From Streptomyces griseicoloratus (lineage in GTDB: Bacteria > Actinomycetota > Actinomycetes > Streptomycetales > Streptomycetaceae), in assembly GCF_014534645.1 (NCBI RefSeq), contig NZ_JACVQF010000200.1, positions 62,001-126,000 on the forward strand: a stretch of DNA of 64,000 bases. The letters run 5' to 3'. This document shows, piece after piece, positions 54,033-63,455 of the stretch (position 1 is its first letter; each line of letters opens with the position of its first letter). The notes below the pieces were generated by a model that was not told the DNA's origin, did no database searches, and saw only the letters and a list, made by a program, of their open reading frames with translations. The position numbers and the translations under genes are program-made.

Positions 54033-55179
54033 ATGCGCTCGATATCGCGTACTGCCCTGGGGACGGCGATCGCCGCCGTTCTGGCCGCCACCGCGGCCGT
54101 GCCCTCCATGGCGGGGGCACCGGGGAACGGCACCCCCGCGGAGAAGAGACCTCTGACCGGCAGCTCGGCCGCCGCCACCGCGCGCGGTGGGCAGGGCGCT
54201 GTCGTCACCCTCGTCACCGGTGACCGGGTCCTGGTCACCGAGGGCCCGTCCGGGCGGAGTTCGGCGGTCCCGCTGCCCGCCGCGGACGGCAGCACACCGC
54301 TCGTGCAGACCCGCCAGGCGGGCAAGGACCTCTACGTCTACCCGGAGGGCGCCGCCGCCGCGATCGCCGCCGGCCGCGTCGACCAGGAGCTGTTCAACGT
54401 GACGGGCCTGGTGCGTCAGGGCTACGACGACGCGCACCATGATGGGCGCCGTCCGCACCTACCGAGCGGGTGAGCGTCGCACCGAGGACTGGTACGGCGG
54501 TGTCCTGGCCCCGGCCACGCCGCGGGACGCCTCGGGCAGGGAGCAACTCGCCGCCGAGCGGCAGGGCAACCGGATCGGCGTCGTGCCGGCCATGTGGGGC
54601 GACCGTGAACACGCCGCCAACCAGGGGTCGTTCGGCGACCTCGGGTCCATGACCCTGGGCATCGACGGCGAGGTGGCGGGCACCAGCGCCTGTCCCTACG
54701 GTGTCTTCGAGGTTCCGGCGGCCGACTCCGCGTACGAACTGACCCTGCGGACCATGAAGATCGGGCAGCCCTCGCAGGTCTGGAAGCGGTCCGTGTCGAC
54801 CGAGACGACATGGTCGTTCCGTTCCCGGTTCGAGGAGGGGGTCTACTCGCAGGGACTGCCGGTCCTCTTCCCGCAGTACCGACTGCCCGAGGACGGCATG
54901 AAGACGCTGGCCGCGCATGACGGGCAGCGCATCACCCTCGGCGTCACCGGACACGCCGGCTACCGGCCCGGCGAGCTGCGGGCAGCGAAGCTGTCGTACT
55001 CCTACGACGGCGGCGGCACCTGGACCGAGGCGGCGACGGACCGGCACGACGGTGTCTGGACCGCCACGGTCGACCATGCCGGCGCCTCCGGCAAGCAGGT
55101 CACCCTGAAGGTCGCCCTGACGGACACCAAGGGCAACTCCGTCACCCAGACCGTGACCCGGGCCTACGACGTACGGTAA
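54033..55179 (+). pseudogene. Subtilisin-type (S8) secreted peptidase lacking its catalytic core
   Basis: The N-terminal part (54033 to about 54438) has a signal peptide and the pro-region seen in large Streptomyces subtilases: GAVVTLVTGDRVLVTEGPSG, LVQTRQAGKDLYVYPEGAAA, AGRVDQELFNVTGLVRQGYD. About position 54438 the frame changes and the sequence resumes far down the same protein type (RTEDWYGGVLAPATPRD, LTLRTMKIGQPSQVWKRS, ALTDTKGNSVTQTVTRAYD) to a stop at 55179. The several hundred residues with the Asp-His-Ser triad are absent. One large deletion explains both. GGGGAGAG precedes the start. Confidence 0.75.
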
Positions 55180-55205
55180 CCCCGCACTTCCCACGGCCGG
55201 CCGGC

Positions 55206-55244
55206 GGCAGGGCGGCACCCACAGACCGGGAGTGCCGCCCTGCC
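55206..55244 (+). terminator. Strong hairpin terminator
   Basis: GGCAGGGCGGCAC (55206-55218) pairs perfectly with GTGCCGCCCTGCC (55232-55244) across a 13-base loop. It lies 27 bases after the relic peptidase stop and would end its transcript. Confidence 0.65.
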
Positions 55245-55353
55245 ACGGTCGCCCTCGGTTGTTCGGATCACCCTCCCTCGGCGGGCGGTAGGGGCCGGCG
55301 GTCGGCGAAATCCGGTGGCTTGCCGGACGAGCGGCGTGGCAGCCTTCCAGGTC

Positions 55354-56103
55354 ATGGATGCAGACGTGTGGAACGAGCAGGTGGCACAGGGGTACGACGA
55401 GTCATCGGCACACATGTACGCGCCCGACGTCCTGGGTCCCGCGGTTTCCTTCCTCGAACGCCGAGCGGGCCGCGGCCCCGCTCTGGAGTTCGCGGTGGGG
55501 ACAGGACGCGTCGCGCTTCCGCTGAGCGAGCGAGGCGTTCGTGTGGCGGGGATCGAGAAGTCGGAGCCCATGGCCCGGGAGCTCGGCAGGAAGCCCGGCG
55601 GCGACGACGTGGCCCTGACCATCGGGGACATGACGACCTCTCGGGTTCCGGGCACGTTCAGCCTGGTCTACCTCGTCTACAACGCCATCACCTGCCTGCT
55701 CTCCCAGCAGGAACAAGTCGCGTGCTTCCGCAACGCCGCAAGGCACCTTCAGCCTGGGGGCCGATTCGTGATCGAGGTCTTCGTCCCCGAACTGCAGCGG
55801 CTGCCGCCGGGCGAAACGGCACGCCCGTTCCACATCGGCGACCGGCACGTCGGCTTCGACACGTACGACCTGGTGAACCAGCAGTTGGTCTCGCATCACT
55901 ACACGATCGTCGACGGTCAGGGCTCCACCTTCCTCTCACCTCACCGCTACGTCTGGCCCTCCGAGCTCGACCTGATGGCCATGCTCGCCGGCCTGGACCT
56001 GTCCGAGCGGTGGGCCGACTGGAACGAGGCGCCCTTCACCGCGTCCAGCAGGTCACACGTCTCCGTGTGGCAGAAGCCGTCCCACGGTTCCGCATCTCCT
56101 TGA
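55354..56103 (+). CDS. SAM-dependent methyltransferase
   Basis: A 249-residue class I methyltransferase. It has DVWNEQVAQGYDESSAHMYA at the N-terminus, the SAM loop LEFAVGTGRVALPLSERG, the VAGIEKSEPMAREL acidic loop and a motif-IV-like VYLVYNAITCLLSQQ. The C-terminal half (RYVWPSELDLMAMLAGLDLS) is consistent with methyltransferase-25 proteins. The substrate is unknown. It lies convergent with an APH-type gene, 22 bases apart. Confidence 0.8.
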   Translation: MDADVWNEQVAQGYDESSAHMYAPDVLGPAVSFLERRAGRGPALEFAVGTGRVALPLSERGVRVAGIEKSEPMARELGRKPGGDDVALTIGDMTTSRVPGTFSLVYLVYNAITCLLSQQEQVACFRNAARHLQPGGRFVIEVFVPELQRLPPGETARPFHIGDRHVGFDTYDLVNQQLVSHHYTIVDGQGSTFLSPHRYVWPSELDLMAMLAGLDLSERWADWNEAPFTASSRSHVSVWQKPSHGSASP

Positions 56104-56125
56104 CCACCGTGCGGACACCAGTGGA

Positions 56126-57061
56126 TCACGCCAGAACGTTCCAGGGAGCCGGTGGAACAGAGGCGAAGAAGCGGAGCAGGCCCAGGAGTCGGCTGGCCGG
56201 AGGGGCCGTCCAATGACGTTCGCCCGGGTGCGGGACGGGATCTGCCAGGCGGCCGAGGGCCCACGTGAGGTGGAACCACAGCACACGGGCTTCCCACGTC
56301 GGCGAAGGTACTGCGGTGCGCTCGCCGGTCTCCTGCCGGTAGCCGTCGAGCATGGCCGGGATCGCGGTCAGGGGCATCTTGGCGAAGTCGACGGCGGGAT
56401 CGGTCCACTGGGCATCGCCCCAGTCCACGATGCCCGTGAGCCGACCGGTCCGCGGGGAGACGAGCAGGTTCTGCGGAGCGATGTCGCCGTGCACCAGGAC
56501 CTGGTGCGGCTCGTCGGGGAGATGTACCGAGAGCCGATCGAGCCAGCCCCTCAGCCAGCGGGCGGCCCCGGCGTCGATCCAGCCGTCCGTGAGCAGGCGG
56601 TCGGTGAGTGCCCACGGGTCTGTGGTGCCGTCGTCCACGGGGACGGTACGGAGGTCGGGTGCGCCGGCCGGGGTCAGCCGGTGGAGCCGGGCCAGTTCTC
56701 GACCCACCTGGTGGAAGACGCGGTCGGTGTCGGCGGTGGCCGGTTCGAGGCGGACGAGATCTGCTCCCGGTGCTCGCGTGAGCAGCATGTAGGGCACGTC
56801 CACCGCCGAGCAGGTGTCGTCGAAGGCGACGATTTCGGGCGTGCGCACGCCGGCCTGCCGGGCGACGGGGATGACGGCGGCCTCCTTGACCAGGTCCGGG
56901 AGGAACTGCTTCGTCCGCGGTATGCGCAAGACCAGGTTGTCACCGAGAAGGAAGACCCGGTTGGCCACCCCGGAGGGAAGGGGGCGCACCTGTTCGGCCC
57001 GGGTCCCGTGCCGGCCGGCGATGGCGGCCAGTGTCCCGGCGCTCGGTTCGTAGTCCAGCAT
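56126..57061 (-). CDS. Aminoglycoside phosphotransferase-family kinase
   Basis: A 311-residue APH-fold protein. An N-terminal lobe (VRPLPSGVANRVFLLGDNLV, LRIPRTKQFLPDLVKEAAVI) is followed by the catalytic segment QVLVHGDIAPQNLLVSPRTG, where HGD and N give the Asp and metal ligands, and GIVDWGDAQWTDPAVDF with the DxD. These are the features of aminoglycoside or macrolide phosphotransferases and choline-kinase-like proteins. I cannot name the substrate. It is not part of an obvious resistance cluster. Confidence 0.8.
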   Translation of the reverse strand: MLDYEPSAGTLAAIAGRHGTRAEQVRPLPSGVANRVFLLGDNLVLRIPRTKQFLPDLVKEAAVIPVARQAGVRTPEIVAFDDTCSAVDVPYMLLTRAPGADLVRLEPATADTDRVFHQVGRELARLHRLTPAGAPDLRTVPVDDGTTDPWALTDRLLTDGWIDAGAARWLRGWLDRLSVHLPDEPHQVLVHGDIAPQNLLVSPRTGRLTGIVDWGDAQWTDPAVDFAKMPLTAIPAMLDGYRQETGERTAVPSPTWEARVLWFHLTWALGRLADPVPHPGERHWTAPPASRLLGLLRFFASVPPAPWNVLA

Positions 57062-57168
57062 GACCGAACATGCTGACACAGGCGGGCCGGCCCCTTCTCG
57101 AGCCCATGCCCATGCACGACCGAAAATCAGGCGACAGCCGGAGACCGGGCGCCCTAACGTCCGCAGGC

Positions 57169-57684
57169 ATGACCCCTTCACTTGAGCGTCCCCCCTTGCA
57201 GGCCGACGAGCGCACCGCGCTCATCGGCTGGCTGGATCTGCAACGGAAGATCCTGCGATGGAAGTGCGACGGCCTCAGCGAGGCAGACGCGCACCGCTCC
57301 GTCATCCCGACCTCGCCGGCGATGACGATGGCCGGGCTCATCAGCCATATGCGGTGGGTCGAGCACACCTGGCTGGAGGTGCTGTTCCTGGGCGGTGACA
57401 AGACGCAGAACCCGTCGTTCGACGAGACCGACGAAGACGCCGACTGGCGCACCGACGGCATACCGCTGAAGCAGTTGCTCGCGGAGTACGAGAGCCAGTG
57501 CGCCCGAAGCAACGAGATCGTGGCCGCGGCCTCCCTGGACGACGTCGGCCGCCACCCCGACTACCGCTCCGGCAACGCCAACCTCCGCTGGATGCTCATC
57601 CATCTCGTCGAGGAGACCGGACGGCACGCGGGACACGCGGACATCGTGAGGGAGCTGCTCGACGGGACGAAGGGGTACTACTAG
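57169..57684 (+). CDS. DinB-family protein (DUF664)
   Basis: A 171-residue four-helix-bundle protein of the DinB/DUF664 type, with three metal-type His expected: LISHMRWVEHTW in the second helix and MLIHLVEETGRHAGHADIVR near the C-terminus. The QADERTALIGWLDLQRKILRWK opening is typical. Members include thiol transferases such as mycothiol-dependent enzymes, but no function can be assigned here. A CCTAAC -10-like box just ahead of the ATG at 57169 suggests a leaderless or very short leader. From 57685 to 57918 I see only the next leader. Confidence 0.8.
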   Translation: MTPSLERPPLQADERTALIGWLDLQRKILRWKCDGLSEADAHRSVIPTSPAMTMAGLISHMRWVEHTWLEVLFLGGDKTQNPSFDETDEDADWRTDGIPLKQLLAEYESQCARSNEIVAAASLDDVGRHPDYRSGNANLRWMLIHLVEETGRHAGHADIVRELLDGTKGYY

Positions 57685-57918
57685 AGCGACTGCCCGGGTG
57701 GGTCCGCGCGCATCTCGTGGCGCCGGCGAGCGCCTCGCTAGCAGACGGCACGCACCGGCACAACCCGTTCGAGCGCACACCCTGCCGCTCCAGGGTGTAG
57801 TGCTGCCCGCCATATCGTTGCTCGTTGAACAACCCCTACGGTGCCGGACACCGGGCCGCTCCCGCTGGTCCTCGCCTGCGGACCGACCCGGTGTCCCCCC
57901 GCGCCCAAGGGAGCCGCC

Positions 57919-59460
57919 ATGCAGTCGCCGCCGTTCCGAAAAGCCGCCACTCCGCCGCACCGTATCTCCCCCGCGCCGCCGCACGCCGGTCCACGGCCCC
58001 GCCCGACGGGCGGCATGGCCCGAAGAGCGCTCACCCGCCTCGTGGCCGTCGTGGCCCTGGTCCTCGGAGCGGCCCTGGCCGGTCCGGCACCGGCCGCCCA
58101 CGCCGCGGTCGGCCTGACCAAGGTCACCGACTTCGGTGCGAACCCGGGCCAGTTGAACATGTACCTTTACCGGCCGGCATCCCTGCCCGGCAACCCGGCC
58201 GTGGTGTTCGCACTGCACGGCTGCACGCAGGACGCCCAGACCTACGCCAACAACTCCGGGCTGCCCGAACTCGCCGACCGGCACGGGTTCCTGGTGGTGT
58301 TCGCCGAGACCACGACCTCGAACAACCTCAACAAGTGCTTCAACTGGTTCCAGAGCAGCGACAACCGCAGAGGCCAGGGCGAAGCCGCCTCGATCCGCCA
58401 GATGGCCGCGCACACCGTCTCCGCCTACGGCGCGGACGCCCGACGCACCTACGTCACCGGTCTGTCCGCGGGTGGCGCCATGACGTCGGTGATGCTCGCC
58501 GCCTACCCCGACGTCTTCCAGGCCGGAGCCGTCGTCGCCGGGCTGCCCTACGGCTGCGCCACCGACGTCGGCAGCGCGTACTCCTGCATGAGCCCCGGCA
58601 CCGACCTCACCCCGGCGCAATGGGCCCAGCGGGTCCGCGACGCGTACCCGTCATGGACCGGCCCGTGGCCGCGCGTGGCCATCTGGCACGGCGACAGGGA
58701 CACCACCGTCGTACCGCGCAACGCAGACGAGCTGCGCGACCAGTGGACCGCGCTGCACGGCCTGTCCCAGACCCCGACCCGCACCTCGGCCATCGGCCCC
58801 AACTCCACCCGGCACGAGGAGTACGCGGCCGGGGGCGGCCCGCTGGCCGTCGAGGTGAACCGCGTACCGAACATCGGACACGGCACCCCCGTCGATCCGG
58901 GCAGCGGCGCCCAGCAGTGCGGCGGCACCGGCGCCGCCTACTTCCTGGACTCGATCTGCTCCAGCCACTGGATCACGCAGTTCTTCGGCCTGGAAGGGTC
59001 CGGCTCCCAGCCCGGTTCACTGCCGGCCCCCACCGGTCTGGTCGCGACCGGCGCCACGGACACCACCATCAGCCTGCGCTGGAACGCCGTCGACGGCGCC
59101 ACCGGCTACGCCGTCCACCGCGACGGTGCTCCGATCAGCACGTCGACCACGACGACGTACACCGACACCGGCCTGACCGCGGGCTCCTCCCACACCTACA
59201 CGGTCGCCGCCCGTGACGCCGACGGCAGGACGGGCACGCCGTCGGGCGCGGTCACCGCGCGGACCACCGGCGCCACGGCGTCCTGCTGGACCGCCGGCAA
59301 CTACGCCCACGTCCAGTCCGGACGCGCCACGACCAGCGGCGGCTACACCTACGCCAAGGGCTCCAACCAGAACATGGGCCTGTACAACACCTTCGTCACC
59401 CACACCCTGAAGGAGTCGCCCACCGGCTACTTCACCATCGCGGACGGATCCTGCCCCTGA
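57919..59460 (+). CDS. Secreted PHB-depolymerase-family esterase with FN3 domain
   Basis: A 513-residue secreted esterase. The N-terminus is a long signal region with a Tat-like Arg-Arg (ARRALTRLVAVVALVLGAAL). Residues about 65-350 are the catalytic domain: VVFALHGCTQDAQTYANNSG (oxyanion), GLSAGGAM at residues 181-188 (nucleophile) and RHGFLVVFAETTTSNNLNKC. A Gly/Ser linker is followed by a fibronectin-III domain (GLVATGATDTTISLRWNAVD) and a C-terminal segment with SCWTAGNYAHVQSGRATTSG. Such C-terminal modules help surface or polymer binding. Substrate polymer not determined. Confidence 0.85.
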   Translation: MQSPPFRKAATPPHRISPAPPHAGPRPRPTGGMARRALTRLVAVVALVLGAALAGPAPAAHAAVGLTKVTDFGANPGQLNMYLYRPASLPGNPAVVFALHGCTQDAQTYANNSGLPELADRHGFLVVFAETTTSNNLNKCFNWFQSSDNRRGQGEAASIRQMAAHTVSAYGADARRTYVTGLSAGGAMTSVMLAAYPDVFQAGAVVAGLPYGCATDVGSAYSCMSPGTDLTPAQWAQRVRDAYPSWTGPWPRVAIWHGDRDTTVVPRNADELRDQWTALHGLSQTPTRTSAIGPNSTRHEEYAAGGGPLAVEVNRVPNIGHGTPVDPGSGAQQCGGTGAAYFLDSICSSHWITQFFGLEGSGSQPGSLPAPTGLVATGATDTTISLRWNAVDGATGYAVHRDGAPISTSTTTTYTDTGLTAGSSHTYTVAARDADGRTGTPSGAVTARTTGATASCWTAGNYAHVQSGRATTSGGYTYAKGSNQNMGLYNTFVTHTLKESPTGYFTIADGSCP

Positions 59461-59631
59461 CCCGGGCCGGCCAGCACCGCAGAGGCCGCGCCCAACAGAT
59501 GCGTCCTGCGCCCGTCATGGCGGCAGCCCACTCCAAAGGGCCGCCCACCATGGCGGGCGCACACATGCTCGGCAGGACGGGCCGTCATCCACCCGATGGA
59601 TGGCCCAGCACCCGGACCGCCTTTCCCCAAG

Positions 59632-59679
59632 AAAGTTGAAACTTTGTCCTTGACGAGTGGAAAGTAGGCGCTCTAGCGT
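59632..59679 (+). promoter_or_regulatory. Promoter with adjacent palindrome before the PQQ-type dehydrogenase gene
   Basis: TTGACG (59650-59655) and TAGCGT (59674-59679) form a promoter with an 18-base spacer. Just upstream AAAGTT (59632-59637) and AACTTT (59640-59645) flank GA as a 14-base inverted repeat. GAAACTTT also resembles the carbon-source motif of Streptomyces xylanase operators as I recall it (CGAAACTTTCG). The rest of 59461-59787 is empty. Confidence 0.5.
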
Positions 59680-59787
59680 CCAACTGGCTCACTTCGCATG
59701 GTTTTTCACCCGTCTTCACTCTGTAGCAGCCGGCCGGGGCCAGCCCCCGGGCTGCCGCAGCCGCTGACCAGACCAGAGGAGTTCTGA

Positions 59788-61908
59788 GTGCGCAACAGAC
59801 GGATCGTCACCCTTGTGGGGGCGGCGGCGCTGGCCGGAGCCGTCGGGCTCCTGCCTCTGTCACCGGCCCAGGCCGCCAAGTCGGACCCCGCACCGCCGGC
59901 CCAGTCGGACTTCCAGAAGGTCACCCTCAACGACCGCCCGGGCGAGCCCATGGCCCTCGCCGTCCTCCCCGACCGGCGGGTGCTGCACACGGCGCGCACG
60001 GGAGAGGTCCGGATCCACGACCCGAAGAGCGGCGTGAACTTCCTTGCCGCCGACATGAAGAAGAGCCCGGCCGGGCTCTACCAGCACGACGAAGAAGGCG
60101 TGCAGGGCATCGCCATCGACCCCGGCTTCGCCAAGAACCGCTGGGTCTACCTGTACTACTCCCCCCGCCTCGACACCCCCATGGACGACCCGGCCACCCC
60201 GGGCGTCAACGAAGGGGACGCACCGGAGTACGGCACGGCCGCGGACTTCGCCAAGTACAAGGGCGTCACGCGGCTTTCGCGGTTCAAACTGGAGGGCAAC
60301 AAGCTCGACTTCGGCACCGAGCAGAAGATCCTCGACGTCCCCGCCGACCGCGGCATCTGCTGCCACGTCGGCGGCAAGATCGACTTCGACCACAAGGGCA
60401 ACCTGTTCCTGTCGACCGGCGACGACTCCAACCCGTTCGCCTCGGACGGCTACGCCCCGCTCGACGACCGCCCCGACCGCAACCCGGCCTACGACGCGCG
60501 GCGCACCTCGGCCAACACCAACGACCTGCGCGGCAAGGTCCTGCGGATCAAGGTCAAGCGCGACGGCGGCTACGTGATACCCGACGGCAACCTCTTCGCG
60601 CCGGGCACCCCGAAGACCCGTCCCGAGATCTACGCCATGGGCCTGCGCAACCCGTTCCGGTTCGGGGTGGACGACAGGACCGGAGAGGTCTACGTCGGCG
60701 ACTACTCGCCCGACGCCAACCAGGCGAACCCCGACCGCGGCCCCGCCGGCCACGGCCGCTGGATGGTCATCGACCGCCCGGCCAACTACGGCTGGCCGCT
60801 GTGCGTGACCCAGGACATGCCGTACCAGGACTACGACTTCGCCACCAAGAAGTCGAGCGGCGCGTTCGACTGCGCCGAGCCGGTCAACGACTCGCGGCAC
60901 AACACCGGACTGAGCAAGCTGCCGCCGGTCACGGACGCGGAGATCGTCTACGGCTACGGGGCCTCCGAAGAGTTCCCGGAGCTCGGCACGGGCGGCATCG
61001 GCCCCATGGGCGGCCCGGCGTACCGTTACGACAAGCGGAACAAGGCCGAGAACCGCTGGCCCGAGTACTTCGACGGCAAGCCGCTCTTCTACGAGTGGAC
61101 CCGCGACCAGATGAAGGCCATCACCCTCGGCCGGAAGAACGAGGTCAAGAAGATCGAGGACGCGATCCCCTCGATCACGACGGACGGCCCGATCGACGCC
61201 GAGTTCGGCCCGGACGGCGCGCTCTACGTCCTCGAGTACGGCACCGGGTACTTCGCGGAGCTGCCCGAGGCCCAGCTCTCCCGCATCGACTTCACGCGGG
61301 GCAACCGCACCCCGGAACCCAAGGTCGCCGCGGACGTGGTCAACGGGACCAACCCGCTGACGGTCCAGTTCTCCAGCGCCGGCACGAAGGACGCCGACGG
61401 TGACGCCCTCCGCTACGCCTGGGACTTCGACGCCGACGGCACCGTGGACTCCACGGAGGCCAACCCGAAGCACACGTTCACCGAGAACGCCGTCTTCGAC
61501 GCCACGCTGAAGGTCACCGACAGCACCGGGCGCTCGGCCTCCGCATCGGTTCCCGTCGTGGTGGGCAACAAGGCGCCGACCGTCTCGCTCACGACCGACC
61601 CGGCTCCGCACGGCGGCACGGCGTTCCACTGGGGTGACACGGTCACCTGGAATGTCACCGTCACCGACGACCAGCCGGTGGACTGCTCCAAGGTCACCGT
61701 CTCGTTCATCCTCGGCCACGACACGCACGGCCACCCGCTCTCTTCCAGCACCGGGTGCTCCGGGTCGTTCAAGACGTTCGTGGACGGCGGTCACGCCGGT
61801 GCGGACAACCTGAAGGCGGTCTTCAACGCCACCTACAAGGACTCTCCCCCGGACGGTCTGCCGTCCCTCTCGGGCAGCGCCGAGGTCGCACTGACACCGG
61901 CCGACTGA
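59788..61908 (+). CDS. Secreted PQQ-type sugar dehydrogenase-like protein with PKD domain
   Basis: A 706-residue exported propeller protein. A signal peptide (NRRIVTLVGAAALAGAVGLL) is followed from about residue 45 by the glucose/sorbosone dehydrogenase-type propeller: GEPMALAVLPDRRVLHTART, EGVQGIAIDPGFAKNRWVYL, GNLFLSTGDDSNPF, AMGLRNPFRFGVDDRTGEVY and NYGWPLC. A PKD domain follows near residue 510-590 (RYAWDFDADGTVDSTEANPK) and a final beta-domain. The start GTG at 59788 has AGGAG seven bases upstream. Aldose oxidation is family inference. It is one of two such proteins in the window. Confidence 0.8.
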   Translation: MRNRRIVTLVGAAALAGAVGLLPLSPAQAAKSDPAPPAQSDFQKVTLNDRPGEPMALAVLPDRRVLHTARTGEVRIHDPKSGVNFLAADMKKSPAGLYQHDEEGVQGIAIDPGFAKNRWVYLYYSPRLDTPMDDPATPGVNEGDAPEYGTAADFAKYKGVTRLSRFKLEGNKLDFGTEQKILDVPADRGICCHVGGKIDFDHKGNLFLSTGDDSNPFASDGYAPLDDRPDRNPAYDARRTSANTNDLRGKVLRIKVKRDGGYVIPDGNLFAPGTPKTRPEIYAMGLRNPFRFGVDDRTGEVYVGDYSPDANQANPDRGPAGHGRWMVIDRPANYGWPLCVTQDMPYQDYDFATKKSSGAFDCAEPVNDSRHNTGLSKLPPVTDAEIVYGYGASEEFPELGTGGIGPMGGPAYRYDKRNKAENRWPEYFDGKPLFYEWTRDQMKAITLGRKNEVKKIEDAIPSITTDGPIDAEFGPDGALYVLEYGTGYFAELPEAQLSRIDFTRGNRTPEPKVAADVVNGTNPLTVQFSSAGTKDADGDALRYAWDFDADGTVDSTEANPKHTFTENAVFDATLKVTDSTGRSASASVPVVVGNKAPTVSLTTDPAPHGGTAFHWGDTVTWNVTVTDDQPVDCSKVTVSFILGHDTHGHPLSSSTGCSGSFKTFVDGGHAGADNLKAVFNATYKDSPPDGLPSLSGSAEVALTPAD

Positions 61909-61927
61909 CCGGCTGCACAGGCACAGA

Positions 61928-61961
61928 GGCGGGGCGCCATCCCCAGGGGTGGCGCCCCGCC
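61928..61961. terminator. Bidirectional terminator between convergent genes
   Basis: GGCGGGGCGCCA (61928-61939) pairs exactly with TGGCGCCCCGCC (61950-61961) around a ten-base loop. It lies between the stop of the plus-strand dehydrogenase and that of the minus-strand STAS gene, and should end both. Confidence 0.75.
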
Positions 61962-61994
61962 GCCACACCTGCGGCATCCCGCCCCCTGAGTCGA

Positions 61995-62402
61995 TCAGGT
62001 GTGGCCGTGCGGCCAGCCGGCCAGGCCACTACCTTCGGGAGCGTGGCGCGTCGCCTCCTCGACCGAGTCGTGGAAGGCGTACACCGGATACAGGCCGCCG
62101 GCCTTGAACACCTTGAGTATCCGGGCATCGGCGCAGGTCAGGAGCAGGGACCCCGCGTGGGCCTGAAGGCCCTTGGTGATCGCCACGATCGTGCCCAGGC
62201 CCATGGAGTCCAAGAACGTCACCTGGCACAGATCCAGAACGAAGTGCCGGTGCCCTTCGTCGACGAGGCGGGCGACGGCCTCGCGGATCGCGGGTGAAGA
62301 GCAGACGTCCACCTCGCCGGTGACGCTGACGACGGTCCACCCGTTCGTCGTGCAGTGATCGAGCTTGTCGTTCCTCAGGGTGAGCCGTTTGGGCGTCCGC
62401 AC
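61995..62402 (-). CDS. STAS-domain anti-sigma factor antagonist
   Basis: A 135-residue SpoIIAA/RsbV-type protein. The strand-helix pattern VVSVTGEVDVCSSPAIREAV is followed by FVLDLCQVTFLDSMGLGTIV, with S66 the expected phosphorylation site. A tail rich in Gly and His follows the domain. It would bind an anti-sigma kinase when unphosphorylated. No partner RsbW-like gene is adjacent. The start is a GTG at 62400-62402. It is convergent with the dehydrogenase gene. Confidence 0.8.
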   Translation of the reverse strand: MRTPKRLTLRNDKLDHCTTNGWTVVSVTGEVDVCSSPAIREAVARLVDEGHRHFVLDLCQVTFLDSMGLGTIVAITKGLQAHAGSLLLTCADARILKVFKAGGLYPVYAFHDSVEEATRHAPEGSGLAGWPHGHT

Positions 62403-62489
62403 TCTCTGCTCTCTGCCTCTCTCGCCGTCCCGAATGTCTCGTTCATCCAGTAAACGGGTCTTGAGTTTCCTGTCACAAGGGTGCGAGTT

Positions 62490-63248
62490 TCAGATAGTGA
62501 GCGAGAGTCCCCTGGTCACCCGGTTCGCCGCGGCGAGCAGCCGTGCGGAGGCGACCTGGATCGTGGACGAACGATCCGCGCGCAGCGAGACACCCAGGGA
62601 TCCGAGAGTGTCACCCCTGTACACGGGCACCGCGACGCAGACGGTCCCGAGGGAGTACTCCTCCAGGTCAGTGACGGCCCGGTCGTCGGGGAAGGCGTCG
62701 AGCCGCCGCAGCAGCTCCCCGCGGTGGGTGATCGTCCTGGGCGTGAGGTCCGCCAGGGAGTGCCGGGAAAGGTACTCCTGGCGTGCCTCGTCGTCCAGCT
62801 CGCGCAGCACACACTTGCCCAGCGCGGTGGCGTGGCCCGCGTCCTCGAAACCCACCCACAGCTCGGCGCGGGGCGCCTGGGGGCCGTCGACGATCTCTGC
62901 CACGCGGATCTCGCCGTCCTCGTAGAAGGTGAGGTAGGCGGCGGCGGACAGGTGGTCGCGCAGGGAACCCAGCATCGGGCGGACCCTGCTGAGCAGTGCC
63001 TGTGTCCCACTGGCGTCGTGCAGGACTCCCAGCTTCTCGCCGAGGACGTAGGAGCCGTCCTCCAGCTTGCGCACGTATCCGTCGTGCGCAAGGGTCCGCA
63101 GCAGGTGGTACGTGGTGGCCAGGGCCAGCCCCGTCTCACGCGCCAGCTGCTTGGCCGGTGCGCCGCCTTCATGAGCCCCTACCGCCTCCAGCAGCCGGAA
63201 AGCCCGCTGTACGGAGGTGATGAGCGTGGGGCCTTCTTGAGCGCCCAT
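62490..63248 (-). CDS. IclR-family transcriptional regulator
   Basis: A 252-residue regulator. The N-terminal winged helix reads ITSVQRAFRLLEAVGAHEGG, then AKQLARETGLALATTYHLLR. The IclR effector domain follows with RVAEIVDGPQAPRAELWVGF, HATALGKCVLRELDDEARQE and GTVCVAVPVYRGDTLGSLGV. GGAGG lies three bases before the ATG at 63248. A longer in-frame start adds residues with no family similarity. The target is unknown; the partial gene upstream is on the same strand. Confidence 0.85.
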   Translation of the reverse strand: MGAQEGPTLITSVQRAFRLLEAVGAHEGGAPAKQLARETGLALATTYHLLRTLAHDGYVRKLEDGSYVLGEKLGVLHDASGTQALLSRVRPMLGSLRDHLSAAAYLTFYEDGEIRVAEIVDGPQAPRAELWVGFEDAGHATALGKCVLRELDDEARQEYLSRHSLADLTPRTITHRGELLRRLDAFPDDRAVTDLEEYSLGTVCVAVPVYRGDTLGSLGVSLRADRSSTIQVASARLLAAANRVTRGLSLTI

Positions 63249-63455
63249 ACCTCCACCGTGCGCGCGACGGGCGCGCAGGGCAAGCTGCTCCGACGCCCGG
63301 TGCCCCGAGCCGCGGGTCCCCGCCACCGTCGGTCGCAGACCGGTCACCGCCTCGATCCGGTGGGAGGCGGCACCCTCAGTGGTTGCCCGGCTCCGGTCCG
63401 TGCCGACCGGCACGTTCCCGGCTCTGCAGCGGGCCATCGACATCGAGGGCGGAAC

